The position numbers and the translations under genes are program-made. From contig CAWCSA010000015.1 of the NCBI GenBank assembly GCA_963798015.1, positions 124,001 to 188,000 of the forward strand: a stretch of DNA of 64,000 nt, read 5' to 3'. Shown piece by piece: positions 28,858 through 38,068 of this stretch. Origin of the DNA: Roseiarcus sp963798015. GTDB taxonomy: Bacteria; Pseudomonadota; Alphaproteobacteria; Rhizobiales; Beijerinckiaceae. The notes under the pieces are model-generated. The model had not been told where the DNA came from. It did not search any database and saw nothing but the letters and a program-made list of their open reading frames with translations. How positions within the stretch are numbered: position 1 is the stretch's first letter; each line of letters begins with the position of its first letter.

Positions 28858-29553
28858 ATGTCTCTATCCGGGAACCCGAGCATTCTTTTCATCCATGGCC
28901 TGTGGGCCGACGGATCGTGCTGGAGCGAAGTTATTCCTCCTTTGCAGGGGGAAGGTTACAATGTCATAGCGGTTCAGAATCCACTGACTTCACTGCAAGA
29001 CGATGTCGCAGCTGTCAAACGGGCGCTCGACCGCGTCGGAGGCCCAGCCATTCTGGTCGGCCATTCGTGGGGCGGCTTCGTGATCACCGCGTCGGGAACG
29101 GACGAACGGGTCAAGGGACTCGTCTATGTCGCCGCGCTGGGCCCCGATACCGGCGAGTCCGTTCTCTCGGCGGCGGCGAAGTTTGAGCCGGCCCCTGTCT
29201 TCAAACACGTTGCAGTCGTCGACGGCTATATTTGGTTGAACAAAGAAGCCATTCCGCATTTCGCTGGCGACGTATCGCAGCATCAGCAGGATTTGATACT
29301 CGCGACGCAAGGGCCGGCGAATGCGGCGATGTTGGATGCGAAGTTGGAGGGCGATCCGGCCTGGAAGACCAAACCGAGCTGGTATGTCGTTGCGCAAAGC
29401 GATCAAACGATTGCTCCCGCGCAAGAACGATTCATGTCCAAGCGTATGGGGGCCACGACTGTTGAGGTTGATTCCAGCCATGTCCCGATGATTTCGCATC
29501 CGGATGTCGTTATTGGCCTGATAAGGAAGGCGGCCCAAGCGTCCGGCAAATAG
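28858..29553 (+). CDS. Alpha/beta hydrolase (AB hydrolase_6-like)
   Basis: A 231-residue small esterase of the plant-MES/salicylate-esterase-like group. The oxyanion loop is LFIHGLWADGSCW, the nucleophile is in VGHSWGGFV, the Asp is in AQSDQTIAP and the His is in SSHVPMISHP. No signal peptide is seen in the form starting at the ATG 28858, which follows AGGAGGGTG. It stands alone between the efflux operon and the glycosyltransferase gene. Confidence 0.88.
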   Translation: MSLSGNPSILFIHGLWADGSCWSEVIPPLQGEGYNVIAVQNPLTSLQDDVAAVKRALDRVGGPAILVGHSWGGFVITASGTDERVKGLVYVAALGPDTGESVLSAAAKFEPAPVFKHVAVVDGYIWLNKEAIPHFAGDVSQHQQDLILATQGPANAAMLDAKLEGDPAWKTKPSWYVVAQSDQTIAPAQERFMSKRMGATTVEVDSSHVPMISHPDVVIGLIRKAAQASGK

Positions 29554-29642
29554 GACTGCCGAGCCTTCGCTGGGCGAACCCGAGAGCACGCGTCGGGCAC
29601 TCTAAGGCGCACTGCCTCGGTGGGCGATAGAACAGGGACGGC

Positions 29643-30611
29643 ATGCGAACCGCATATTGCTTCACGCCGGACCGCGCTTTTTTTGCGCCTGCGGTGCGCG
29701 CGATCGCGTCCCTCATCGAGGCTGAACCGGACGTCGAGCGCGAGATTGTCCTCATCTGCGAACCGGACGACGTGGCGCCCGGCTTCGACAAGCTGCCGTC
29801 CCCCTTGCGCGAGCGCATCAAGCTCATGACTCTCGACTTCGCGCGCTTCGACGCGAACCTCGCAGGAAAAGGGCGCTTTTCGCGCGCTGTGTTCCGCCGC
29901 CTGTTTCTCGACCAAATCCTGCCCGATCATTTCGAGCGAATCATCACCGTCGATTCCGACATGCTGATCGTCCGCCCGGGCCTCGAGCGGCTCGAAAGCC
30001 TCGATCTTGGGGACAAGCCGCTTGCCGCCGCCTATGACATGATCTTTCTCATGGACTTCAAGGGCGACGCGCTGGCTCGCCAGTTCCAGCGTTCGCGCCG
30101 CGCGCTTGGGCTTGCGCTCGACACGCCCTACTTCAACGCCGGGCTCATGACGATCGACCGCGCCGCGTGGCACACCGAGAAGCTGACCGAGCGCGTAACC
30201 ACCGCGCTTCGCGACGACCCGAAGCGCTATCCGTTCATGGAGCAGGACGCGCTCAACGCCACGCTCCAAGGCAATTTCGCGCCGTTGTCGCCGCGCTTCA
30301 ATTTCATGGGCGACTTTTTCCTGCTCGACGTCGAACGCCGGCTCGAGCCGATCGTGCTGCATTTCGTCAACGCGCCGAAACCCTGGGAGCTGGCCTTGTG
30401 GCGGGGCGAAGCCAGGTTCGCCGAGAACTATCGCGCCTGGTTCGCCGCCTCGCCCTGGCCGGACCTGGCGAAGGCGCCCGCCACGCCGCGGTGGCGGCGG
30501 ACGCGGCCGCCGCTCACAGCTCTGAGACACGATTTCGCCAGCCGGTTGTCGGCGTTCCTTGCTGAGGCACGCTTTGTCGATGGGGCATTGACTGTCCAAG
30601 CTGAGGCTTGA
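29643..30611 (+). CDS. Glycosyltransferase family 8-like
   Basis: A 322-residue GT-A fold enzyme. The GT8 donor/metal motif DxD is in ITVDSDMLIV, and YFNAGLMTID and PFMEQDALNATL match the conserved acceptor and C-terminal motifs. GT8 members transfer Glc or Gal to lipopolysaccharide cores or other glycans. The C-terminal 60 residues are basic (WRRTRP). No LPS locus surrounds it, so the acceptor is unknown. The ydcZ-type gene follows 15 bases after its stop. Confidence 0.8.
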   Translation: MRTAYCFTPDRAFFAPAVRAIASLIEAEPDVEREIVLICEPDDVAPGFDKLPSPLRERIKLMTLDFARFDANLAGKGRFSRAVFRRLFLDQILPDHFERIITVDSDMLIVRPGLERLESLDLGDKPLAAAYDMIFLMDFKGDALARQFQRSRRALGLALDTPYFNAGLMTIDRAAWHTEKLTERVTTALRDDPKRYPFMEQDALNATLQGNFAPLSPRFNFMGDFFLLDVERRLEPIVLHFVNAPKPWELALWRGEARFAENYRAWFAASPWPDLAKAPATPRWRRTRPPLTALRHDFASRLSAFLAEARFVDGALTVQAEA

Positions 30612-30626
30612 GTCTGGAGAGGGATC

Positions 30627-31070
30627 TTGAAAGCGAACTTCTGGCTGATCGCGATGGCGTGCGGCTGCGCCCAGGCCCTGCAGGCCATGTCCAATGGCGC
30701 GGCGGTCCGGTCAGGCATCGTCGCGATCTGGGTTGGAGCAATGTCCGCCACCATCTCCGCGCTGACGCTCATTTTGATTGCCGTTGCGATCTACCGCCTT
30801 CCACTTCCCGACACGAGCCTCATTACGACTCAAGGGCTGAAAGTCGTCGTTGGCGGCACGATGGGGGCGGTTATCGTCACGGGCCTCGCGTTCGTCACCC
30901 CGAAGCTCGGCCCGACCCAGACGTTCATCCTCTATTTCTTCGTCATCGCTGTCGTTTCGGCGCTCATCGACGGTTTCGGCCTTCTCGGAACGGAAGCAAG
31001 GCCGCTCGAAGCGCGACAGCTGGTCGGCGTGTTGCTCGCCGGTGTCGGGCTGGTGCTCGCGCGCTCCTGA
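30627..31070 (+). CDS. DMT family transporter, YdcZ type
   Basis: A 147-residue inner-membrane protein with five hydrophobic segments, matching the DUF606/YdcZ half-sized drug/metabolite transporters (SGIVAIWVGAMSATISALTL; GGTMGAVIVTGLAFVTPKLG). Family members usually work as dimers. The start is TTG with GGAGAGGG just upstream. It is likely cotranscribed with the glycosyltransferase gene; substrate unknown. Confidence 0.8.
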   Translation: MKANFWLIAMACGCAQALQAMSNGAAVRSGIVAIWVGAMSATISALTLILIAVAIYRLPLPDTSLITTQGLKVVVGGTMGAVIVTGLAFVTPKLGPTQTFILYFFVIAVVSALIDGFGLLGTEARPLEARQLVGVLLAGVGLVLARS

Positions 31071-31199
31071 GGCTTCCGACTGAGTCCCGCGATCCAGCTC
31101 CGCGCAAGCGGCCACCGACAGCGTTAAACAAATTCGGCCGCTGTTCGGCCATGCGGTACGCTTTACCTTACGTTACTTACGGCCTTAGGTATATTATAG

Positions 31200-31214
31200 G
31201 TAACAATTTGTTAC
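31200..31214. promoter_or_regulatory. Palindrome in the omp upstream region
   Basis: GTAACAA (31200-31206), a central T, and TTGTTAC (31208-31214) form a perfect 15-base palindrome, about 90 bases before the omp start, inside an A/T-rich island (31150-31240) unusual for this GC-rich window. Confidence 0.5.
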
Positions 31215-31303
31215 GGTTAAACGATATTTAAGTATTCGCTCGCCAGAATGCGCTTGGAAAGCGTCGACCATCTCGCGTCGACGCGGCGATTCTGGGGTGG
31301 CCA

Positions 31304-32239
31304 ATGAAGGTTCTGTTATCTCTCGCCTGCGCCGCAGCGATCGTCGCGGCGCCGGCCTCCGCCGCCGATCTGTTGGGGACGGCTCCGCCGCTCACAATGC
31401 CAACCGGCCAATCTCCAATGTTCGAGGTCGGCTCGAACTGGTATGTCCGGGGCGATCTCGGGATCAGCTTCGACCGCGCGCCGAGCGTCTCGTTCTCGAC
31501 TCTCGCGCTTCCACCGCTCGGCGCCGTCGGAGCGCCGTTCACGGTGGGCAACGGAGCGAACTGGACGACCACGAACTTCACCGGAGGCGCCGGGTTCGGT
31601 TACCGATGGAACGACTGGCTGCGGTTCGACGCCACGTGGGACTATCGCAACGGCCCTGGGGGATCGCGTCAGGCGGCAGTGGTCTGTCCTTACGGCCCTC
31701 TCACCCCATTCCCCACCGGCTTTCTCTACGATACCACCAACACCTGCAACGCTTCAGCAAGCGTGCGTCAGTTCGACAACGCTTTCCTCGCCAACACCTA
31801 TCTCGATCTTGGGACTTACTACGGTTTCACACCCTACGTCGGCGGCGGTCTCGGGCTCAACATGAACACGCTTACAGCGAACGTGAACTACAACGAGACG
31901 GCCAACGGCCAGACCTACGCCGCCAACCTCACCGCCGTCGGCCCGTTTCCGCCGGTCTGGGTCAACAATCAAGGGCAGGCGCTGGCGCCGCAACCCAATA
32001 TCGCCTTTGGGCCGCAATTCTGGAACCGCTCGATCCGTACGACCACCTGGTCGATGGCCTGGGCGCTCGCGGCCGGAATTGGCTACAAGATCACCCCCAG
32101 CATGACGCTCGACATCGGCTATCGCTATTTGAACAGCGGCACGGTCAATACGCTGCTCAATCCGCAGACGGGCGCGACCATCCGCCAGACCAATGCGTCG
32201 CACCAGATTCGTGTGGGCGTTCTCTACTACATTCAATAG
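31304..32239 (+). CDS. Outer membrane beta-barrel protein
   Basis: A 311-residue outer-membrane protein. The signal peptide MKVLLSLACAAAIVAAPASA is followed by AADLL, then alternating amphipathic strands (WYVRGDLGISF, FTGGAGFGYRWNDWLRFDATWDYR, TPYVGGGLGLNM). It ends HQIRVGVLYYIQ, close to the aromatic C-terminal signature of barrels. The architecture matches the Omp25/Omp31-like 8-stranded barrels of alphaproteobacteria, with long loops. Two cysteines lie in one extracellular loop (VVCPYG, TCNAS) and may form a disulfide. Confidence 0.85.
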   Translation: MKVLLSLACAAAIVAAPASAADLLGTAPPLTMPTGQSPMFEVGSNWYVRGDLGISFDRAPSVSFSTLALPPLGAVGAPFTVGNGANWTTTNFTGGAGFGYRWNDWLRFDATWDYRNGPGGSRQAAVVCPYGPLTPFPTGFLYDTTNTCNASASVRQFDNAFLANTYLDLGTYYGFTPYVGGGLGLNMNTLTANVNYNETANGQTYAANLTAVGPFPPVWVNNQGQALAPQPNIAFGPQFWNRSIRTTTWSMAWALAAGIGYKITPSMTLDIGYRYLNSGTVNTLLNPQTGATIRQTNASHQIRVGVLYYIQ

Positions 32240-32250
32240 ACCCGGCCGCT

Positions 32251-32269
32251 GCGCCGCACAGTGCGGCGC
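32251..32269 (+). terminator. GC hairpin after omp gene
   Basis: GCGCCGCAC and GTGCGGCGC at 32251-32269 are perfectly complementary around one base (a tight 3-base loop in practice), 12 bases after the stop codon. No T-tract follows. Confidence 0.5.
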
Positions 32270-32401
32270 GCAAGGCTGAGGGCGATCCGACACGGTTCGC
32301 GTCCTCGAGCAACGCTGCGCGGCCGGCGCCGGCCGACGGCTTGACGGGCCACAAGAATCGGGCCTCCCATCCGCCTCCAAATCGGAGGGGCGCCCGCCAT
32401 C

Positions 32402-34037
32402 ATGTTTCGGACCTTGACGGCGTCGCGACGGCTCCTGCGAGCCTTCTGGCGGCTCGTGTTCCGGCTCGAGGCCGTGGGGCAGGACAATCTGGCGCGCGCG
32501 GGCGCGCCGAATATCGTCGTTGTCGATCACGTCTCCTGGCTCGATGCGCCGATCCTGTCTCGCTCATGGAGACGCCGGCGACTTTCGTGATCGAGCCGCC
32601 CGCAGCCAAGAGCTGGCAGGCGCGGCTCTGTCTTCGATTCGCCGATGCACACAATCCTTGATCCAGCCAAGCCGCTCGACTTGCGCGCGCTCGTCCGCAC
32701 GGCAAGGAGCGGGCGCCCGCTGGTTCTGTTCCTCGACACCCGGGCCGCGGTCGCTGGCCAGTCGATGACATCGTTCCACGTTGCGGCCCTGATCGCGGAG
32801 AAGTCCGACGGGCTTGTCACCGCGGTCCGTCTGGCCGGAGCGGAGGGCACTTTTCTTTCGCGCGTGCCGGCGGCCTACGTTGGCCGGCGCCTGTTCCCGA
32901 AGATCAAGGTCACAATCCTGCCGCCGCAGCGGATTGCGGCGCCATCCGGCCCGCGCGGCCCGACGAGGCGACAAGCGCGGCGCCTCGGGCTCTACGACCG
33001 AATGACCGAACTCCAGTTCTTGACGTTCGATATTCGGCGCACGTTGCACACGGCGTTCGAGGAGCAGGTGAAAGCGCGCGGCCTCTCTCACGCGGCGGTC
33101 GAGGACCCGCTGAGCGGGCCTATGAGCTTGCGCATGTTTCGTATCGCCGTCGCATTATTGGCGCGCAAGCTCGCGGCGCTGTCCGAGCCCGGCGAGACGA
33201 TTGGCATCATGCTGCCCAACGCCATCTCTATCCGACCCCCCTGCACTATCGCGAGATCCCCAAGGCCATCGCCAAAGCCCAAGCGACATTTCCCCTGGGC
33301 GCGGACACGTTCCTCGCGCACTATGCTCGCAACGCCGACGAGACCGCGTCCGATCGCTCAGATACATTATCGCGGCACCGAAGCGGTGAAGGCGGAGACA
33401 CGGCGCGTCTTCATGGAGAAATTCGGCCTCGCCGTTCTCGAAGGCTATGGCGTCACCGAGGCCTCGCCGGTGATCGCCGTCAATGTGCCGGCGTTCAGCA
33501 GAACCGGAACCGTGGGCAGACTCCTGCCGCTCGTCGAGCCGCGCTTCGAGCCCGTGCCCGGCATCGAGGACGGAGCGAAGCTCAGCGTCAGCGGGCCGAA
33601 CATCATGCTCGGCTATTATCGGCCCGAGAATCCAGGCGTGATCGAAGCGCCGCCGGGAGGTTCGCACGACACGGGCGACATTGTCGCGGTCGACGAAGAG
33701 GGCTTTGTCGCCATCAAGGGGCGCGCCAAGCGCTTCGCCAAGATCGCCGGCGAGACCGTGTCGCTGGCTTCGGTCGAGGACTTCACATCCGATCTTTGGT
33801 CCGACCATATCTCGGCCGCGGTCGCCGCGCCGGACCCCAAACGCGGCGAGCGCGTGATCCTCGCGACAACCAAGCCGGGCGCAACGCGGGCAGGGTGCAA
33901 GCCTGGATGAAAGCCAAGGGGCGGCCGAGTTCATACACCCCTCCTCGGTCGTCGTCCTCGAGGCGATCCCGGTTCTCGGCTCCGGGAAGACCAAGTATGT
34001 GGCGCTCGCGAAAGCCCTGCGCGACAGCGGAGCGTGA
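32402..34037 (+). pseudogene. Decayed Aas-like acyltransferase / acyl-ACP synthetase
   Basis: Three frames together retain pieces of a bifunctional Aas-type protein. The first frame (32402-32590) reads like a PlsC acyltransferase start with VVVDHVSWLDAPIL, the HxxxxD motif being His-Val-Ser-Trp-Leu-Asp. A frame change then leads into 32645-33910, with acyltransferase tail and the start of an AMP-binding domain (GETIGIMLPNAI). There the ligase body is missing: the sequence jumps, in a third frame, to YPTPLHYREIPKAIAKAQ, and then returns to the second frame at GYGVTEASPV, GPNIMLGYYRPENPG and GRAKRFAKIAGETVSL. The last ~35 codons are in yet another frame. At least three frameshifts and a large internal deletion make it non-functional. 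Confidence 0.85.
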
Positions 34038-34163
34038 GGCGCAGCCGCCGCGTTAGCTGCAAGCGAATGGCTGACTTGTTTCGACCGCGCGGCCATGCGA
34101 GGTTTGCAGCCGCCGATAAGACCGAAAAGAATTCGGCGCCGATTTCGAACAGGGAGGACGCTT

Positions 34164-35096
34164 ATGGTTAGAATGGTTGCGAGGCTGATCGCTATCGCAT
34201 TGTTTGCGCTGTCGCTGCCGTTAGCGGTTCAAGCCAAGACGCTCTACTGGATCTCGCACGGCTCCCCCGCCGATCCGGTGTGGACCTATTTCCTCGCTGG
34301 CGCGAGCATGTGGGCCAAGGATACCGGCCAGACCGTCAAGACGTCGTTCCACAACGGCGACGTGCCCTCGCAGCAGGAGGCGATCCGAACCGCCATCGCC
34401 GCGAAGGCCGACGCCATCGTCACAACAAGTCCCGATCCCGGCAGCCTCGTCGACGTCGTCAAGGAAGCGCGCGCGGCCGGCATTCCGGTCATCAATTTCA
34501 ACACGCCCGACCCGAAAGTTAACTTCACGGCTTACGTCGGCGGCGACCTGCTCGTCGTTGGAAAGTCGTGGGCGCAATATCTCGTCGACCATAAGCTGGT
34601 GAAGTCCGGCGACTTCGTCTGGATGCCGGTCGAGGTTCCGGGCGCGAGCTACGGGGTCGAAGAGAAGAAAGGCATCGACGCCGTGTTCGGGCCGCTTAAC
34701 ATCAAGACGGAAGTCACCGAGGCGACGCTCGATCAGGCAAACGTCATCTCGCGCATGAGCGACTACCTCACCGCCAATAAGGGAAAGATCACCGCGATCA
34801 TCGGCCTTGGCGACATGGTGACCGGCTCGATCAAGCGCGTGTTCGACCAAGTCGGGGTGAAGCCCGGCGAGATCCCGGTTGTTGGCTGGGGCAATTCCCA
34901 GGACACGACCGCGGAAGTCAAAGACGGCTATGTCAACGCCGCCATGTGGCAGGACCCGCAGGCGACGAGCTATCTCGCTCTGTCGCTCGGCTTGATGGCG
35001 TCGGGCGGCGTCCCTCCAGGTTTCAACATCACGGTCGGCTCGCTCTATGACAAGTCGACCGTCGACACCTACGACAAGATGATGTCGGCCAAGTAA
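34164..35096 (+). CDS. Sugar ABC transporter substrate-binding protein (RbsB/PBP1-like)
   Basis: A 310-residue periplasmic-binding-protein-1 fold protein. It has a signal peptide (residues 1-24, ending VQA) and begins KTLYWISHGSPADPVWTYFL. Fold landmarks are DAIVTTSPDPGSLVD, IPVINFNTPD and AIIGLGDMVTGSIK. It captures a carbohydrate for the adjacent permease. The start at 34164 follows GGGAGGA. A strong terminator 11 bases after its stop separates it from the permease, which should give more of this protein than of the membrane parts. Confidence 0.88.
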   Translation: MVRMVARLIAIALFALSLPLAVQAKTLYWISHGSPADPVWTYFLAGASMWAKDTGQTVKTSFHNGDVPSQQEAIRTAIAAKADAIVTTSPDPGSLVDVVKEARAAGIPVINFNTPDPKVNFTAYVGGDLLVVGKSWAQYLVDHKLVKSGDFVWMPVEVPGASYGVEEKKGIDAVFGPLNIKTEVTEATLDQANVISRMSDYLTANKGKITAIIGLGDMVTGSIKRVFDQVGVKPGEIPVVGWGNSQDTTAEVKDGYVNAAMWQDPQATSYLALSLGLMASGGVPPGFNITVGSLYDKSTVDTYDKMMSAK

Positions 35097-35107
35097 GCGC
35101 TGAACGC

Positions 35108-35153
35108 GTTCCCGTCCCGCGCCAAGTCTCGCCGGGACGGGAACCGCTTTTTT
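35108..35153 (+). terminator. Rho-independent terminator within the ABC operon
   Basis: GTTCCCGTCCC (35108-35118) pairs perfectly with GGGACGGGAAC (35134-35144), followed by CGC and TTTTTT (35148-35153). It lies between the binding-protein gene and the permease gene, so probably only part of the transcripts continue. Confidence 0.85.
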
Positions 35154-35208
35154 ACGACCTTCAGACTGTCGGCGCTCGCCATCGGCGCCCTTTCTCCGGT
35201 GACCGGAC

Positions 35209-36195
35209 TTGACGCAGACTTCTCCCCTCCGCCGCATCATATCGGCGCCGGAGTTCGGCCCCTTCGTGCTCTTGATCCTGGAGATCGCAGTCTTCGCGGC
35301 GCTCAATCCCGCATTTCTGTCGCCGCTCAACATCTCGAACACGCTGACCTTCACGGTCGAACTTGGTCTTATCGCTCTCGCCATGACGCTTCTGATGACG
35401 GCAGGCGAATTCGATCTCTCCGTGGGCTCCGTGTTCGGGTTCGCGCCGGTCGCAATGTGGACGCTCTACAATGCGGGGGTGACCTCGTTATTCGTCGGCT
35501 TCGTTGTCGCGCTTCTCATCGCGGCGGCGATCGGATTGTTCAACGGCCTGTTCGTCACACGGCTCAGGATTCCGTCATTTCTTGTGACGCTCGGCATGCT
35601 GTTGGTGGTGCGGGGCGTCGCGCTCTTCGTCACCGACGGCTTTCCCCAGCGTACCTGGAGCGCTGGCAGTCAATGGCTCGCCCAGCTTCTGGTCGGTGAC
35701 TTCTACATTGGGCCGTTCCGCGTCTATGCCTCGCTGTTCTGGTTCGTCGCAGCGGCGATCATCCTCTCCTATGCCCTGACGCAGTCGAAATTCGGCAACT
35801 GGATCCAGGCGACCGGCGGTAATGCGGTGGCGGCGCGGGCGCGCGGCGTGAACGTTAATTCGGTCAAGGTCTGGCTATTCGTCCTCAGCGCCGTCATGTC
35901 GGCCTTCGCCGGCATCATCAGCTCGATCCGCACCTCCGCCGCCAATCCGAACAGCGGAAGCGGCTACGAGCTCGAGGTGATCGCGATGGTCGTCATCGGC
36001 GGCACCGCGCTCACCGGCGGGCGCGGCACCATCATCGGCACTGTGCTGGGCATCCTCATCCTGCGCGTGATGCGCAACGGCATCGTGCTGGTCGGCGTGC
36101 CGGGCCTCGCCTATAATATCTTCATCGGCGCGATTATTCTTGGCATGATGGCGCTCCACTCGTGGCTCGAGCGCCGACATCAGGCGGGGACCTGA
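35209..36195 (+). CDS. Sugar ABC transporter permease (RbsC-like)
   Basis: A 328-residue permease of the ribose/xylose/simple sugar type with about 8-10 membrane segments. Signature segments include LLMTAGEFDLSVGSVFG and the cytoplasmic EAA-like ELEVIAMVVIGGTALTGGRG. It pairs with the ATPase that starts 3 bases after its stop and with the binding protein upstream. The start is TTG. Substrate is a monosaccharide or polyol, not identifiable. Confidence 0.9.
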   Translation: MTQTSPLRRIISAPEFGPFVLLILEIAVFAALNPAFLSPLNISNTLTFTVELGLIALAMTLLMTAGEFDLSVGSVFGFAPVAMWTLYNAGVTSLFVGFVVALLIAAAIGLFNGLFVTRLRIPSFLVTLGMLLVVRGVALFVTDGFPQRTWSAGSQWLAQLLVGDFYIGPFRVYASLFWFVAAAIILSYALTQSKFGNWIQATGGNAVAARARGVNVNSVKVWLFVLSAVMSAFAGIISSIRTSAANPNSGSGYELEVIAMVVIGGTALTGGRGTIIGTVLGILILRVMRNGIVLVGVPGLAYNIFIGAIILGMMALHSWLERRHQAGT

Positions 36196-36198
36196 CCG

Positions 36199-36960
36199 AT
36201 GAGCGACGACCTCATCCGCATGGAGCATATCGACAAGTTCTACGGTCGCGTGCAGGCGCTCGACGATGTCAACTTCAACGTCACGCGCCAGGAGATCGTT
36301 GGATTGCTGGGCGACAATGGCGCCGGCAAGTCGACGCTGATCAAGGTGCTTTCCGGCGCCGTGCGCGCGACCAGCGGCGATATCATTGTGCACGGCAAAC
36401 GCGTCGACATCCGCAGCACGACGGACGCGATCGCGCTCGGCATCGAGACGATCTATCAGGATTCGGCGCTGGTCACGCAGCTCTCGATCGCCCGCAATCT
36501 GTTCCTCGGCCGCGAGCCGCTTAAGGGTCCGCGGTTCCTCAACCGCATGGACGCAAAGCTGATGGAGCAGGTCGCCGGCGAGCTTCTGCGAAAGGTCGGA
36601 ATCGGCAAGTCGATCCCGGCCTCAACGCCGATCTCGTCGCTGTCCGGCGGCGAGCGGCAGGCGGTGGCGATTGCGCGGGCGATGCATTTCGACAGCGACC
36701 TCATCATCCTCGACGAGCCGACCAACAACCTTGGCGTCGCGGAGACCCAGGGCGTGCTGCGCTTTGTACGCAACGCGCGCGATTCGGGTCACTCCTGCAT
36801 CTTGATCGCGCATAACATCCACCATGTGTTCCAGGTGGTCGACCGCATCGCCGTCATGAGACACGGCAAGATCGTGGCCGATAACATCGACCCGAAGCAC
36901 ACGACGGTCGCGGAGGTCGAGGCGGTCATCACTGGCGAACTTGCAGACTCCCCGCACTGA
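36199..36960 (+). CDS. Sugar ABC transporter ATP-binding protein (single domain)
   Basis: A 253-residue ATPase with Walker A GDNGAGKSTLIK, Q-loop YQDSALV, signature LSGGERQAVAIARAM, Walker B LIILDEPTNNLG and switch His in LIAHNIHHVFQV. It has one nucleotide-binding domain, whereas RbsA-type ATPases have two, and so resembles FrcA-type proteins. It would work as a homodimer. It is 3 bases downstream of the permease gene. Confidence 0.9.
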   Translation: MSDDLIRMEHIDKFYGRVQALDDVNFNVTRQEIVGLLGDNGAGKSTLIKVLSGAVRATSGDIIVHGKRVDIRSTTDAIALGIETIYQDSALVTQLSIARNLFLGREPLKGPRFLNRMDAKLMEQVAGELLRKVGIGKSIPASTPISSLSGGERQAVAIARAMHFDSDLIILDEPTNNLGVAETQGVLRFVRNARDSGHSCILIAHNIHHVFQVVDRIAVMRHGKIVADNIDPKHTTVAEVEAVITGELADSPH

Positions 36961-37109
36961 TCGACCCAGTCCGCCCACTCGGCGGCGGCCGCGCACGCAT
37001 CGTCGCGGCCTCCTTCGAGGCGGCGCGCCGAAAATTTGTCAGTTTTATTTGCTTAAATTGAGATTGGGGGAGGAAACGGGCGTCGGACGCGACGCATAGG
37101 AATGGCGAA

Positions 37110-37481
37110 ATGCCAGAAACAAAAATTGGTTTTCATCATCTCATGGGGCCTGGGTTTCCGACGCGCAATCTGGCCAAAGGCAAGACGATCTTCCAGGAGG
37201 GCGATCGCGGCGACGAGTTCTTCGTTGTCGTGCGCGGACGGGTGGAGATCATAAGCGGCGACCGTCATTTCGAGACCCTCGAGGCAGACGGCATTTTCGG
37301 CGAGATGGCGCTGATCGACGACAGCCCGCGCAGCGCCACGGCTGTCGCTTTAACCGACGTGACGCTGGCGCCGATCAAGGAAACTCAGTTTCTGTTCCTG
37401 GTCCAGAACACGCCGTTTTTTGCGCTGAGCGTCATGCGTGTTCTCGCGCGCCGATTGCGCCGCCAGAACAAATTAGTCTGA
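37110..37481 (+). CDS. Cyclic nucleotide-binding domain protein
   Basis: A 123-residue stand-alone cNMP-binding domain. The phosphate-binding cassette FGEMALIDDSPRSATAVA keeps the Glu and Arg that contact cyclic nucleotide ribose and phosphate. There is no DNA-binding domain, so it is not a CRP/FNR regulator but a single-domain sensor or adaptor. cAMP from the GAF-cyclase encoded at 11.2 kb is one possible ligand (inference only). It stands apart from the ABC operon. Confidence 0.85.
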   Translation: MPETKIGFHHLMGPGFPTRNLAKGKTIFQEGDRGDEFFVVVRGRVEIISGDRHFETLEADGIFGEMALIDDSPRSATAVALTDVTLAPIKETQFLFLVQNTPFFALSVMRVLARRLRRQNKLV

Positions 37482-37516
37482 GCGGCGTGGCTTTTTCCAG
37501 CGCAGGCGGTTTCGGG

Positions 37517-38068
37517 CTAGATGACGATCTCAATCGCCTCGCGGCCCTTTGGCGTCTCGACGACGCGCATCGACACCGCCTGGCCCTCGGAGAGACCTCG
37601 GATTCCGGCGGCGCCGAGAATGGTGCTGTGGATGAACACGTCCCGGCCGAAATCGTCGCTGGCGACGAATCCAAAGCCGCGGGCGTCGTCGAACCACTTG
37701 ACCTTGCCGGTCAAATCAAAGGCGGCGGATGGGTCGACAGTCGGGCGCCGCGACGAGCGCTCGATGGCGCTCCCGGTGTCAACCTCCACAACCCGCACCA
37801 CCTCCGCACCCCGGGAGCCAGTGCGAGCGACGACGCGAATCTTCGCGCCTGCGGGCAGAGTTTGGCGCCCTATCTCACGCAGGGTCTTCAGATGCAGGAA
37901 CGCATCGCCGCGGCCGTCCGAGAGCTCAACGAAACCATACCCCTTTGTGGCGTTGAACCATTTCACCGCCGCCTCAAGCGCGACCCCCTCCGCTAGCGGA
38001 TCGGAGCCTTGAAAAACTACATCAAACGCGGGCTTGCCAATTTCTAACTCTTGAACTTGACCCATCAT
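37517..38068 (-). CDS. Cold shock protein with two CSD domains
   Basis: About 183 residues with two cold-shock domains. CSD1 contains AAVKWFNATKGYGFVEL and DAFLHLKTL; CSD2 contains GKVKWFDDARGFGFVAS and DVFIHSTIL. Both keep the RNP1 (KGYGFV, RGFGFV) and RNP2 (DAFLH, DVFIH) RNA-binding motifs. Doubled CspC/CspD-like proteins of this kind occur in alphaproteobacteria and act as RNA chaperones in cold or stationary phase. The start ATGATG at 38063-38068 follows GGAGGGG by about 9 bases. A basic, acidic-free linker joins the domains. Confidence 0.88.
   Translation of the reverse strand: MMGQVQELEIGKPAFDVVFQGSDPLAEGVALEAAVKWFNATKGYGFVELSDGRGDAFLHLKTLREIGRQTLPAGAKIRVVARTGSRGAEVVRVVEVDTGSAIERSSRRPTVDPSAAFDLTGKVKWFDDARGFGFVASDDFGRDVFIHSTILGAAGIRGLSEGQAVSMRVVETPKGREAIEIVI

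Noticed and set aside
31297..32661. 454-codon frame overlapping the outer membrane protein
   Set aside because: Arg/Ser-rich frame-shifted translation of the barrel gene and of the acyltransferase remnant; no signal or domain.
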